Source: Leptospiraceae bacterium (GTDB lineage: Bacteria; Spirochaetota; Leptospiria; Leptospirales; Leptospiraceae). Taken from it: a stretch of 64,000 nucleotides of DNA. The position numbers and the translations under genes are program-made. Shown one piece after another: positions 37,707 to 45,893 of the stretch (its first letter is position 1; every line of letters starts with the position of its first letter). The notes beneath the pieces were generated by a model. That model did not search any database, was not told the DNA's origin, and saw nothing but the letters and a program-made list of their open reading frames with translations. The DNA is taken from the NCBI GenBank assembly GCA_015075105.1, contig JABTUZ010000001.1:755001-819000 (forward strand). Reading direction: 5' to 3'.

Positions 37707-38636
37707 CTAAGTAGATTCCAAAAGTTTTAGAATAATTGCTTTTTGAGCGTCAAGTCTATTCTCTGCTTGTTGAAATATAATAGAATTTTCACTTTCTACA
37801 ATTTCTCTGGTAATTTCATAACCGGCGTGTATTGGCATATCGTGCATAATTTTCGCTTTTGAGTTTTTTAATAAATTGGAATTGATTTGATAGGGCATCA
37901 TGATTTCGATTCTTTCTTGTTTTTCTTTTTCAAATTCTGGGTCATTGAAAAATTCCATATCTACCCAAGTATCTGTATATACATAATCTGAATTTTTTAC
38001 CGCAAACCGAATATCTTTTTCCCAAGTTAAGGTCTTTCTTTTTTTTCCTTTAGCTATTGCATTTTCTACTGTTGATTCAGGTTTTGCAATCGGAGTTACT
38101 AATACTAAATTCACACCTAAAGACGAGGTAATTTCTATAAGTGAATTTACTACATTGTTGTGAACCCCAACATAACAAAGATTGACTCCTTCCATATTTC
38201 CCCTGTCCATAGCAATTGTAAGCATATCGGCAAGAGCTTGGCACGGGTGGTATAAATTGCAACAACCATTGATAAGAGGGACTTTGGAGCCGGATTTCAG
38301 TGTAAGAAGGTCTTCGTGCTTTTTTAGCCTTGCCATGATAATAGCTACATTTCTGGAGAGATACTCTGCTTCAAAATCTATTTCCGAAATTTGAAAATTA
38401 GAGGAAAACCAATCTAAATAGATCGCATGCCCTCCGAGTTCGGTCATCCCTGCTTCAAAAGATACTCTTGTTCTTGTAGAAGTTTTTTGGAAAACCATAG
38501 CCATTGTTCTTCCCGATAAGTGTCCGGAAAAATACACCCTATTTTTTTTTACATAGAGTGAAAAATCCAATAGTTCTTGAATTTCAGAATCGCTCCAGTC
38601 GTCAAAAGAAATAAGGTGTTTTACTTTTTTCTGCAT
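37707..38636 (-). CDS. argF: Ornithine carbamoyltransferase
   Basis: Makes citrulline from ornithine and carbamoyl phosphate in arginine synthesis. The 309 residues carry the carbamoyl-phosphate loop STRTRVSFEAGM (about 52-63), the HPCQALADMLT block (near 131), and the ornithine-side segment HDMPIHAGYEIT near the C-terminus. In most OTCases the conserved motif reads HCLP; here it is HDMP, so the usual Cys is Asp, a variation also seen among acetylornithine- or succinylornithine-specific relatives. The true substrate is therefore slightly uncertain. ATG start. argH lies about 15 kb away. Confidence 0.85.
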   Translation of the reverse strand: MQKKVKHLISFDDWSDSEIQELLDFSLYVKKNRVYFSGHLSGRTMAMVFQKTSTRTRVSFEAGMTELGGHAIYLDWFSSNFQISEIDFEAEYLSRNVAIIMARLKKHEDLLTLKSGSKVPLINGCCNLYHPCQALADMLTIAMDRGNMEGVNLCYVGVHNNVVNSLIEITSSLGVNLVLVTPIAKPESTVENAIAKGKKRKTLTWEKDIRFAVKNSDYVYTDTWVDMEFFNDPEFEKEKQERIEIMMPYQINSNLLKNSKAKIMHDMPIHAGYEITREIVESENSIIFQQAENRLDAQKAIILKLLEST

Positions 38637-38681
38637 AATTCAATTATCGGCAGAAAAATTACTCATTCTAAAGGAGGGAAT

Positions 38682-38774
38682 TTGGAAAACCACAATTCAA
38701 CCATGATTATTTTAAGAGGATTTTTGAAATATGTTTGTGATTGTTTTACAGTTTCTTGTTCCATGTTATTTTAG
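38682..38774 (+). CDS. Possible 30-residue peptide with a strong ribosome site
   Basis: A TTG start follows AAGGAGGG by 4 bases, one of the best ribosome-binding matches in the window. It opens a 30-codon frame rich in Cys, Phe and Leu that ends at TAG. There is no known homologue by eye. It sits in the 193-bp gap between argF and the next small gene. It could be a leader or tiny membrane peptide, or simply a chance frame. Confidence 0.3.
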   Translation: MENHNSTMIILRGFLKYVCDCFTVSCSMLF

Positions 38775-38829
38775 AAATTCAAAATTTCCACTTGACCAAA
38801 TATTGGGTTTCTGTAAACCAACAAGATAG

Positions 38830-39009
38830 ATGATGAAAATTCTTCTATTTTTAGTTTTTTTTTATTATTCATGGAAAGTAATTAGGAATTTTCTTTTTGA
38901 AAATGCAAATAGGGAAGAAAAAGAAAAATACTCACAAAGAAATTCCCCATTTTCCAGACAAATCGAGAAAGACGTTACGAATCGTGCAAGAGTGATTAGA
39001 GAAGATTGA
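38830..39009 (+). CDS. 59-residue single-pass membrane protein
   Basis: Starts with two consecutive ATG codons. The product has an N-terminal membrane helix (LLFLVFFYYSW, about residues 5-20) and a hydrophilic, Arg/Glu/Asn-rich tail ending in a basic helix. This layout is typical of small bacterial inner-membrane proteins with a cytosolic tail. It converges on the next minus-strand gene with a 6-bp gap. Function unknown. The clean hydrophobic-to-charged pattern makes a real gene likely. Confidence 0.5.
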   Translation: MMKILLFLVFFYYSWKVIRNFLFENANREEKEKYSQRNSPFSRQIEKDVTNRARVIRED

Positions 39010-39015
39010 AGTTAT

Positions 39016-39405
39016 TTAGATTTTTTCAAATTTACTAATTGGAAATATCCATTCAACTCCAAAATCTTCATCAAAGTCATCATACAAACCCATTTGAATT
39101 GTAGGAATTAAATATTTGGAATTCAAAATTTGTTGAAATTCCAGAATCATGGTTGGTCCAAGTCCAACTGTTCCTAATTCAACTATTAATTTTTCGTTAA
39201 ATATTTTTGCTGGCATATTTTCTGTAGGTATATGTTTGGAACTATCTAAAGAATTTTGGATTGGAAAAAATTTGTTTTGATTTAAAAAATCTACCAATAT
39301 TTTTTCTTGAATAGATTTGATTTTTAGTCTGCAACCAGATTCATTTTTCCAAAAACCTAGAAAGTCAATAATAGCGACAGATATAAGAAACCTCTTTTTC
39401 TGCAT
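39016..39405 (-). CDS. Hypothetical protein overlapping ppnP
   Basis: 129 residues if started at the ATG at 39405, which lies inside the end of ppnP (41-bp overlap in another frame). A later non-ATG start is possible. I do not recognise it. The middle and C-terminus look like a small alpha/beta domain (IVELGTVGLGPTMILEFQQIL, then an acidic DDFDEDFG stretch), and it has no signal peptide. Its codon use resembles its neighbours. The position suggests coupling to ppnP. Confidence 0.55.
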   Translation of the reverse strand: MQKKRFLISVAIIDFLGFWKNESGCRLKIKSIQEKILVDFLNQNKFFPIQNSLDSSKHIPTENMPAKIFNEKLIVELGTVGLGPTMILEFQQILNSKYLIPTIQMGLYDDFDEDFGVEWIFPISKFEKI

Positions 39406-39643
39406 TTACATGAAAAATTTTTCCAGCTTCAATTGTAAAACTCTCACCGGATGTAAAAACTTTCCAATCCGATTCGGGTAGTTGTACCTTTAGACTGCCC
39501 GAGGTAATAGTCAGAATTTCTTTTTTTGTAGTATCAAATTCGTATTTACCGGATGAGATGACCCCGACAGTGGCCGGTGAATCTTCGGTTTGAAAAGAAA
39601 TTGATTTTACGTTTCCGTTAAAATATTCGTTTACTTTCAGCAA
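39365..39643 (-). CDS. ppnP: Pyrimidine/purine nucleoside phosphorylase PpnP (DUF1255)
   Basis: A single-cupin protein of 92 residues, close to the usual 94. It opens with VNEYFNGNVKSI, continues with VGVISSGKYEFDT and ITSGSLKVQLP, and ends with the hallmark SYICRYY. PpnP phosphorolyses a broad range of nucleosides to base and ribose-1-phosphate. The start is TTG at 39643, with AAGAGG about seven bases upstream. It lies 33 bp after the korB stop, so it may be read through from the oxidoreductase operon. Confidence 0.92.
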   Translation of the reverse strand: MLKVNEYFNGNVKSISFQTEDSPATVGVISSGKYEFDTTKKEILTITSGSLKVQLPESDWKVFTSGESFTIEAGKIFHVNAEKEVSYICRYY

Positions 39644-39676
39644 ATTGGGCCTCTTTATTTTTTTGCAATTTTGGGG

Positions 39677-40690
39677 TTATTCTATATTCCAGACTTCTCC
39701 GGAATAGAGTAGTTTGTGTAAGTCCCCTTCGCCTTTTTTGGATTTAACCAGATCAATTTGTTTTTTGACTTCCACCTCATACGCCGGTTTCTCTACAGCC
39801 CTTAATACTCCCATAGGCACCGGAAACTCAGGCAGATTCATTCTGGAAAGCATAAAGGCATAGTCAGGGTTCATTCTTTTTTCGTCATGGACTGATATTG
39901 AATCCATTCCTGATTTTGCAACTTCTACAACTTTTGGTTTGAATTCATCAATTTGTATTCCGAATTCATTTTCTTTTCCGAACACTAAAGGTTTTCCATG
40001 CTCGATGTGAATCGTTTTATCATCGCGGGATTCCTTACTGATAGATGAGTCATGTGCACCGTCGTTAAATATAATGCAATTTTGAAATACTTCAATAAAA
40101 GATGTTCCTTTGTGTTTTGCTGCTCTTTCAAAAACTTCCGACATGTGCTTTTGATTTTTATCGTAGGTTCTTGCTACAAAACTTGCTTCTGCGCCAAGAG
40201 CTAAAGATAAGGGAGCGAGTGGTGCATCAATGGAGCCGTAAGGGCTGGACTTAGTTACTTTTCCGAACTCACTGGTTGGTGAGTATTGTCCTTTGGTTAA
40301 GCCGTAGATTTGGTTATTAAAAAGAATGATGTTAATGTCAACATTCCTTCTGACTGCATGAATTAAATGATTTCCTCCAATAGACAATCCATCACCATCT
40401 CCTGTAATAACCCAAACGCTTAAATCCGGGTTAGCTACCTTGACTCCGGTTGCAATCGCAGGCGCACGGCCATGGATAGTATGAAAACCGTAAGTATTCA
40501 TATAGTATGGAAATCTGGACGAGCATCCGATTCCGGATACAAATACAAATTTTTCTTTTGGTATTCCAAGTTCCGGTAGTGTCTTTTGGACTGCACTTAA
40601 AATACCATAGTCACCACAACCCGGACACCATCGTATTTCCTGATCAGCCGTAAAATCTTTCTTTGTTAGCAATTGTTTCGTATCCGACAT
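39677..40690 (-). CDS. korB: 2-oxoacid:ferredoxin oxidoreductase beta subunit
   Basis: Thiamine-diphosphate-binding subunit of a 2-oxoacid (probably 2-oxoglutarate) oxidoreductase. Of its 337 residues, WCPGCGDYGI (near 22) supplies the first Fe-S Cys pair. GIGCSSRFP carries another Cys, and VITGDGDGLSIGGNH (near 93) with NNQIYGLTKGQ binds Mg-ThDP. Subunit sizes fit the two-subunit KorAB type. ATG start, 2 bp after the korA stop, so they form an operon. Electrons would go to a ferredoxin; one is encoded at 61543. Confidence 0.92.
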   Translation of the reverse strand: MSDTKQLLTKKDFTADQEIRWCPGCGDYGILSAVQKTLPELGIPKEKFVFVSGIGCSSRFPYYMNTYGFHTIHGRAPAIATGVKVANPDLSVWVITGDGDGLSIGGNHLIHAVRRNVDINIILFNNQIYGLTKGQYSPTSEFGKVTKSSPYGSIDAPLAPLSLALGAEASFVARTYDKNQKHMSEVFERAAKHKGTSFIEVFQNCIIFNDGAHDSSISKESRDDKTIHIEHGKPLVFGKENEFGIQIDEFKPKVVEVAKSGMDSISVHDEKRMNPDYAFMLSRMNLPEFPVPMGVLRAVEKPAYEVEVKKQIDLVKSKKGEGDLHKLLYSGEVWNIE

Positions 40691-40692
40691 AT

Positions 40693-42546
40693 CTATCCCT
40701 TTAAAGATCGTAAAATCTCTTCTATTTTTTCTTGAATTTCGTTTATAGTAAAAGGCTTACCCTTGATCTTGTTTAATTTTTCTACTCTCACTCCAAAAGT
40801 TCCCTGTAATAAAAACGCCAATTGACCGGTATTTAATTCAGGGACGAGTATATGGCGAAAATTTTTCATAATAGATTCTAAATTTTTTGGGAATGGGTTT
40901 AACCAGCGAATTTGTGCGTGAGACACCTTCACTCCTTCTTTTTGGCTTTTTTCTACTGCGCTACGGATTGAGCCTTGGGTAGAGCCCCAACCGATGATTA
41001 AAATATCCCCGGATTTTTCTCCGAAGATTTCTTGTTCAGGAATAAAATTTTCAATATTCTTTATTTTTTTTGCTCTCATCCAAACCATTTTTTCGTGGTT
41101 GTCCGGATCGTAGCTAACTGCACCGGAAAGAGAGTCTTTTTCTAAGCCTCCGATTCTATGTTCAAGTCCAGGAACACCAGGCACTGCCCAATCTCTGGCA
41201 AGAGTATCTTCGTGTCTTTGGTAACTCATGTATTTCCCTGAAGGGTGGTTTGGGGATTGAATTAGGTTAGATTTTATTTCAGGTAGATTTTCTAAATTGG
41301 GCAGTTTCCACGGCTCGGATCCATTTGCGAGATAACCATCTGTCAATAGAATGATTGGGGTCATAAATTGTAAGGCGACTCTTACAGCTTCATAAGCAGT
41401 TTCAAAACAATCAGCCGGAGTGTCTGCTGCAAGAACTGGAATTGGGCTTTCCCCGTTTCTTCCGTAGATAGATTGGAGTAAATCGGATTGCTCTGTTTTT
41501 GTAGGAAGTCCTGTAGAAGGCCCACCTCTTTGAACATTCACAATCACCAAAGGAAGCTCTGTCATTATAGCGAGGTTGATTGCTTCTGATTTCAAACAAA
41601 GCCCGGGGCCGGAGGTGGTTGTAACCGCAAGATTTCCTGCAAAAGATGCACCAATTGCACTTGCAACACCTGCAATTTCATCTTCACACTGTAGTGTCTT
41701 CACATCATAGTTTTTGAATTTCGACAATTCGTGTAAAATATCAGAGGCAGGGGTAATCGGATAACTCCCAAGGAATAGAGGAAGGTTTGCTTTGTGTGCT
41801 GCAGTTACAAGACCGATAGCGGTTGCCGAGTTGCCTGTAATATTCCTGTAAGTTCCTTTTGCGAGTTTTGCTTTCGGTACTTCAAATTGAGATACAAATA
41901 CTTCGGCTGTATCTGCATAATTGTATCCTGCTCGTAAGGCTAATAAGTTGGCTTGAATAACTTGGTCTTGACCTTTGAATTTTTCTTCCAACCATTTTTC
42001 TGTGTTTAGCATCGGTCTGGAAAACATCCAATAAGTCATTCCGAGAGCAAAAAGATTTTTTGTTCTATCTACTTCTTTTTCTGACATATTTAATTTTTCG
42101 AGAGCCAAGGAAGTCAGTTTGTTGATTTGCACTTCAAATACTTGGTATTTTTTCTTCAATTCATCTGTAATCGGAGTTTCTTTGTAACCGGCTTTTTCTA
42201 AATCTTTTTCAGTGAATGCGTCGCTGTTTGTGATAAGGATTCCGCCAATCTTCAAATCTTTGATATTGGTCTTTAAGGCAGCCGGGTTCATTGCGATTAA
42301 CACATCCGGTGAGTCTCCGGGTGTGTGAATGTCTTCAGAGGAAAAATTTAACTGAAACCCGGAAACCCCCGCAAGCGTACCGGCAGGGGCACGAATCTCT
42401 GCGGGGTAGTCTGGAAAAGTAGCAAGGTCATTTCCGAATATGGCAGTAGTAGCTGTAAACTGGCTACCTGTAAGTTGCATTCCATCCCCTGAGTCACCAC
42501 AAAATCTGATTATTGCTGAGGTTTTTGTTTCTTTTGATTTTTGCAT
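40693..42546 (-). CDS. korA: 2-oxoacid:ferredoxin oxidoreductase alpha subunit with fused gamma domain
   Basis: A 617-residue fusion. Residues about 10-190 form the gamma-type domain (FCGDSGDGMQLTGSQF, PDYPAEIRAPAGTLAGVSGFQ). Residues about 225-617 form the alpha subunit with GSYPITPASDILHELS, the substrate-side block EDEIAGVASAIGASFAG, and TTSGPGLCLKSEAINLA. It catalyses CoA-dependent oxidative decarboxylation of a 2-oxoacid together with the beta subunit. The precise oxoacid cannot be read from the sequence. ATG start at 42546, facing a long divergent intergenic region. Confidence 0.93.
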   Translation of the reverse strand: MQKSKETKTSAIIRFCGDSGDGMQLTGSQFTATTAIFGNDLATFPDYPAEIRAPAGTLAGVSGFQLNFSSEDIHTPGDSPDVLIAMNPAALKTNIKDLKIGGILITNSDAFTEKDLEKAGYKETPITDELKKKYQVFEVQINKLTSLALEKLNMSEKEVDRTKNLFALGMTYWMFSRPMLNTEKWLEEKFKGQDQVIQANLLALRAGYNYADTAEVFVSQFEVPKAKLAKGTYRNITGNSATAIGLVTAAHKANLPLFLGSYPITPASDILHELSKFKNYDVKTLQCEDEIAGVASAIGASFAGNLAVTTTSGPGLCLKSEAINLAIMTELPLVIVNVQRGGPSTGLPTKTEQSDLLQSIYGRNGESPIPVLAADTPADCFETAYEAVRVALQFMTPIILLTDGYLANGSEPWKLPNLENLPEIKSNLIQSPNHPSGKYMSYQRHEDTLARDWAVPGVPGLEHRIGGLEKDSLSGAVSYDPDNHEKMVWMRAKKIKNIENFIPEQEIFGEKSGDILIIGWGSTQGSIRSAVEKSQKEGVKVSHAQIRWLNPFPKNLESIMKNFRHILVPELNTGQLAFLLQGTFGVRVEKLNKIKGKPFTINEIQEKIEEILRSLKG

Positions 42547-42823
42547 AAAATGGATAAATCCTTCCTAATAACTAATACCAAACTTTACATTGTCAAATTT
42601 TTAGCAAGTAACTGATGATTGGAGTCCAATTATTCTAAAAAAGTTTGTCCTTTTTTTTATAAAAATGGTATATAATGAATTATAAGGGTAGCAAGTATTT
42701 TAATTGTCTTGGTTTAGATTATGTATTATTGATAATTGTGGATTTATTGAAAATACATAACTAACCTCAGTTTTTTATTAATTGACCCTATAATAAGTAT
42801 ATTTTAGCGAAAAAGAGGGAGTT
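42547..42823. promoter_or_regulatory. Divergent intergenic region between korA and a putative outer-membrane protein
   Basis: 277 bp of very AT-rich DNA and the longest gene-free stretch in the window. It contains two exact TATAAT hexamers on the plus strand (42671-42676 and 42789-42794), but neither has a good TTGACA-like partner at 16-18 bases. It must hold the promoters for both divergent genes. I see no coding frame, RNA gene or clear terminator in it. Confidence 0.4.
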
Positions 42824-44503
42824 TTGAAGAAAAATTACGAGTTGTTTGTCATTTATTTTTTGAATTTCCTGACTGAATTGAAGCAAATGAGACTTTTTTG
42901 TATATTAGTCTTGGCACTATGTTATTCGTACGATGTTCAAGCTCAAGTTTGGGCACCTCCAGGATACAATACCAGACCCAACCAAGATTTTTTCTCTTAC
43001 GATACAGGTATCAATAAATACGACAACGATTATTACTTGTATTTTGCCCCATCTTTCAATTTTAACTTACTTGGGGTAATGGGTGCATCTTTTACTCTTC
43101 CGATGAACTTTCTTATTTATGATAAAGAGCCTAAGATGGAAGGTAGCAGGGTAGGTAAACTTCGACCTATGGACTACGATCAGAAATCGGACTATCTACG
43201 TTTGATCAATTATTTGTGGTATGGAACTTTTGGGGAGTATAAACCCGGAGAGTTGACGTATTCTGTTTATATCGGTAAGACTTTTGATGCTTATATTGGT
43301 CATGGTTCTATATTGAACAGGTACGTGAACAATCAAAGAATAGACGTTTATAAAGCCGGGCTTTGGGCGGATTTAAACGGAGATTACGGTGGAGTTCAAG
43401 TATTTACAAATTCTATCTACGATAGGGATGTAAATGCGGGTAGGGTATTTATTCGCCCGGCTGCGATTGTTACTAAAGCTATAGATATAGTAAGAGGGAA
43501 GGCTGATCTTGTGGGGATGATGCCTGCTTATGGAAATGTATTGGATGAAGCCGGAAGAAAAAGTGTGAAAGAGGAGGCCGGTCTCAATACAAAAAATGAT
43601 CGATCTATGAAGTTAGATGAAGAAAAGTCGGACGACAAGAAAAAAGAAGAAGAAAAAAAGAAAAATGAAAATATAAAACCCGGGCAACTTTTTAGACCGG
43701 ATGCTTGGTGGAATCGTTTTGCGATTGGTTATACTTCAGCTTACGATAGAGATGCTCCTTATGATTTAAAGTTTGACACTACAGGAAATTTGATCCTCGA
43801 TTCATCTCATAACCCACAAGCTCTCTCTGAAAAAAAAGTGAGAATAGACGGGTACGACGCAGAAATTAAAGTAGTGAGCACTCAATATGTTGAGATTACC
43901 CCTTACTATGACGTAAATAAAATCAGAGGGTTAGAGAATTCTCACGGAACCCACTATGGTATAATTGCTAAATTTGGCGGGAAGGATGTAAACATTACAT
44001 TAAAACCAGAATATAGAAATATGTCTGCAAACTACATTCCTATGTATTTTGATAGTTTTTATGAATTAGAAAGGTTTAGCACAAATTCGGTTACTTCTCT
44101 TCCGACTTCTAAATGGAAATACGCAAATAGTTTGGATCCAAATGCCGGCAACATTAAAGGCTCATACCAAACATTTTTATTCAATTTTTATAGAATTGCA
44201 GTTGAAGCAAGCTATGAAGACTATGACGGACCCGACAACTCTAGGGTGTTTACTGGACTGTATTTGCCTATTGGAGAAATGTTTAGAATTTCTGGTTACT
44301 ATATGAAGAAAGGGTTTGATAAGAAGAAAGACGCTTATAAATTAGATGATAAGGCGATGGGAGCCATTGAGCTTGCGATTAAATTAGGTCCAATTCAAAT
44401 CAAGTTGCAGGATAGAAGAAGATGGGTGGCCGATGAAGAAACAGGAAAGTTTGTAGCTAAAGATGAAAAAATGATTTTATTTTCCGGTGGAACAAAATTT
44501 TAG
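42824..44503 (+). CDS. Putative outer-membrane beta-barrel protein
   Basis: 559 residues from a TTG at 42824, which has a good ribosome site (GAGGGAG). An ATG at 42887 (residue 22) would give a cleaner signal peptide ending in VQAQ, but lacks such a site. After the signal the sequence is rich in Tyr, Asp, Gly and alternating hydrophobic residues, with many putative strands. It ends SGGTKF, with the C-terminal Phe usual for barrel proteins. A Lys/Glu-rich low-complexity segment (about 265-290) probably forms a loop. No specific family is recognised. It is probably a surface-exposed or channel protein of Leptospira type. Confidence 0.7.
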   Translation: MKKNYELFVIYFLNFLTELKQMRLFCILVLALCYSYDVQAQVWAPPGYNTRPNQDFFSYDTGINKYDNDYYLYFAPSFNFNLLGVMGASFTLPMNFLIYDKEPKMEGSRVGKLRPMDYDQKSDYLRLINYLWYGTFGEYKPGELTYSVYIGKTFDAYIGHGSILNRYVNNQRIDVYKAGLWADLNGDYGGVQVFTNSIYDRDVNAGRVFIRPAAIVTKAIDIVRGKADLVGMMPAYGNVLDEAGRKSVKEEAGLNTKNDRSMKLDEEKSDDKKKEEEKKKNENIKPGQLFRPDAWWNRFAIGYTSAYDRDAPYDLKFDTTGNLILDSSHNPQALSEKKVRIDGYDAEIKVVSTQYVEITPYYDVNKIRGLENSHGTHYGIIAKFGGKDVNITLKPEYRNMSANYIPMYFDSFYELERFSTNSVTSLPTSKWKYANSLDPNAGNIKGSYQTFLFNFYRIAVEASYEDYDGPDNSRVFTGLYLPIGEMFRISGYYMKKGFDKKKDAYKLDDKAMGAIELAIKLGPIQIKLQDRRRWVADEETGKFVAKDEKMILFSGGTKF

Positions 44504-45003
44504 AAATGAAAAATCCACTTTTTCTTTTTTGATTTTTTCTTTTCTTTACGAAACTCCCAAGGAGGAATTGGATCTTCTAAATTCCAAAGACCGATTTTTT
44601 TGTCTTTTGCTATTCTCTCTGCTTCAATATATTCTTTAGAGCGGTTGTACTTTCTATACACCCAAGCATTTCCTGTTTTTACCATTTCTAAATTTATATT
44701 TTGGTTTTCTGATTTGATATAGCCTAAAATTCTTTTGTATTTATCTTCTCCTTGTACACTAACTTCTACAATTTTTCCAAAAATAAAATCCGATAGAGCT
44801 TGTTTGGATTTTCTTCCATGCGTTTGGTTTTTTTCCGGTGCATCAATTCCTGATAAACGAATCTTATATTGGGTGTTATCCTCTTTACTATATAGACGAA
44901 TCGTATCTCCATCACTTACGCCCACTACCTTCCCTGTAAGGATTTCTTCGGAGAACAGACTCAAAAAAGATATAAGGAATAGTGGAAGAATTATTTTGAC
45001 CAT
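44500..45003 (-). CDS. Secreted thermonuclease-like protein (SNase fold)
   Basis: Staphylococcal-nuclease-type domain. From the ATG at 45003, which lies inside the end of prmA, it has 167 residues with a signal peptide (about 1-17). The catalytic set is visible: Asp in VSDGDTIRLY, Arg in IRLSGIDAPE, and a second Arg (KRILGYI), with the AWVYRKY block afterwards. A Lys-rich tail follows. It would cleave DNA or RNA outside the cytoplasm with Ca2+. It overlaps prmA by 13 bp and is convergent with the upstream barrel gene (4-bp overlap of 3' ends). Confidence 0.85.
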   Translation of the reverse strand: MVKIILPLFLISFLSLFSEEILTGKVVGVSDGDTIRLYSKEDNTQYKIRLSGIDAPEKNQTHGRKSKQALSDFIFGKIVEVSVQGEDKYKRILGYIKSENQNINLEMVKTGNAWVYRKYNRSKEYIEAERIAKDKKIGLWNLEDPIPPWEFRKEKKKSKKKKWIFHF

Positions 45004-45887
45004 TCTATTATCACCCAATCATTCAATTTATCTTCATACAATAATTTGCCGCCCAAATTCTTGGAAAATAGCTCAATTGCTAAGTCCCTTTTTTCTGTAA
45101 TTACCCCACTAAAAAGAAAATGATCTGTCTGTATCGAAGAAATGAAATCAATATTATTTGATATAACTGAATATGTTATATTGGTTAAAAGAAAATCATA
45201 CTTTTTTTCTTGAGCCATTTTGTGATCGAATCCACCTTCATACAATTCAAATCGTACGTTAGGCGGAATTGCGTTTTCATTCCAATTGTATTCGGCAGCT
45301 CGTATCGAATTGGGATCAATATCCAATGCTGTGACAAATTTTGCACCGAGGAGTGCTGCCCCGATAGATAGGATTCCTGATCCTGTACCAATATCGAGAA
45401 TAGATTTTTCTGTGAAGTTTAAAGAGCTCATCCTATTTAACATCAACTTTGTTGTTTCGTGGTGTCCTGTTCCAAACGCCATTCCAGGGTTTAGAAAAAG
45501 AGGAATCGAAGAGCTTGGAGTATTTGCGTTTTTTGACTTTTCCCAAGTTGGGATTATGAAATATCTACCGATTTCAAAAGGAGTATAGAATTCTTTGTAA
45601 GATTCCTCGTAATCTTTGGTTTCAATGATCTTTGATTCAAGAAAAAAATCATCCAAAGAGTGTATTTTTAAGAATACGAAAATTTTTAATTCGGTATGTA
45701 GATCATCCTCTTTTAAATAGACGCTCAGTCTGGTGTTGTCTGATATAATTCCTTCTTTATGAGATTTTGGATTTTCCGGATCAAAAAGAATCTCGTAATA
45801 CCCTTCTATAGGAAGTTGTAAAACAAATTCTTCAAATTCGTCATAAATTTTTTTAGGAATTTGTATCTTGCATTCTCTGTACTTCAT
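44991..45887 (-). CDS. prmA: Ribosomal protein L11 methyltransferase
   Basis: SAM-dependent enzyme that trimethylates L11. The 298 residues have an N-terminal recognition domain, then NPGMAFGTGHHETT (about 150-163), the hallmark of PrmA, followed by the SAM loop DIGTGSGILSIGAALLGA and the NPSIR-like NITYSVI block. ATG start at 45887, 6 bp after the stop of the BrkB-type gene, so the three minus-strand genes look co-transcribed. Confidence 0.92.
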   Translation of the reverse strand: MKYRECKIQIPKKIYDEFEEFVLQLPIEGYYEILFDPENPKSHKEGIISDNTRLSVYLKEDDLHTELKIFVFLKIHSLDDFFLESKIIETKDYEESYKEFYTPFEIGRYFIIPTWEKSKNANTPSSSIPLFLNPGMAFGTGHHETTKLMLNRMSSLNFTEKSILDIGTGSGILSIGAALLGAKFVTALDIDPNSIRAAEYNWNENAIPPNVRFELYEGGFDHKMAQEKKYDFLLTNITYSVISNNIDFISSIQTDHFLFSGVITEKRDLAIELFSKNLGGKLLYEDKLNDWVIIEWSK

Positions 45888-45893
45888 AAAAAT

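Noticed and set aside
38577-38681. Longer 65-codon reading of the small frame before 38682
   Set aside because: The extra codons lie antisense to argF; the strong ribosome site supports only the TTG at 38682.
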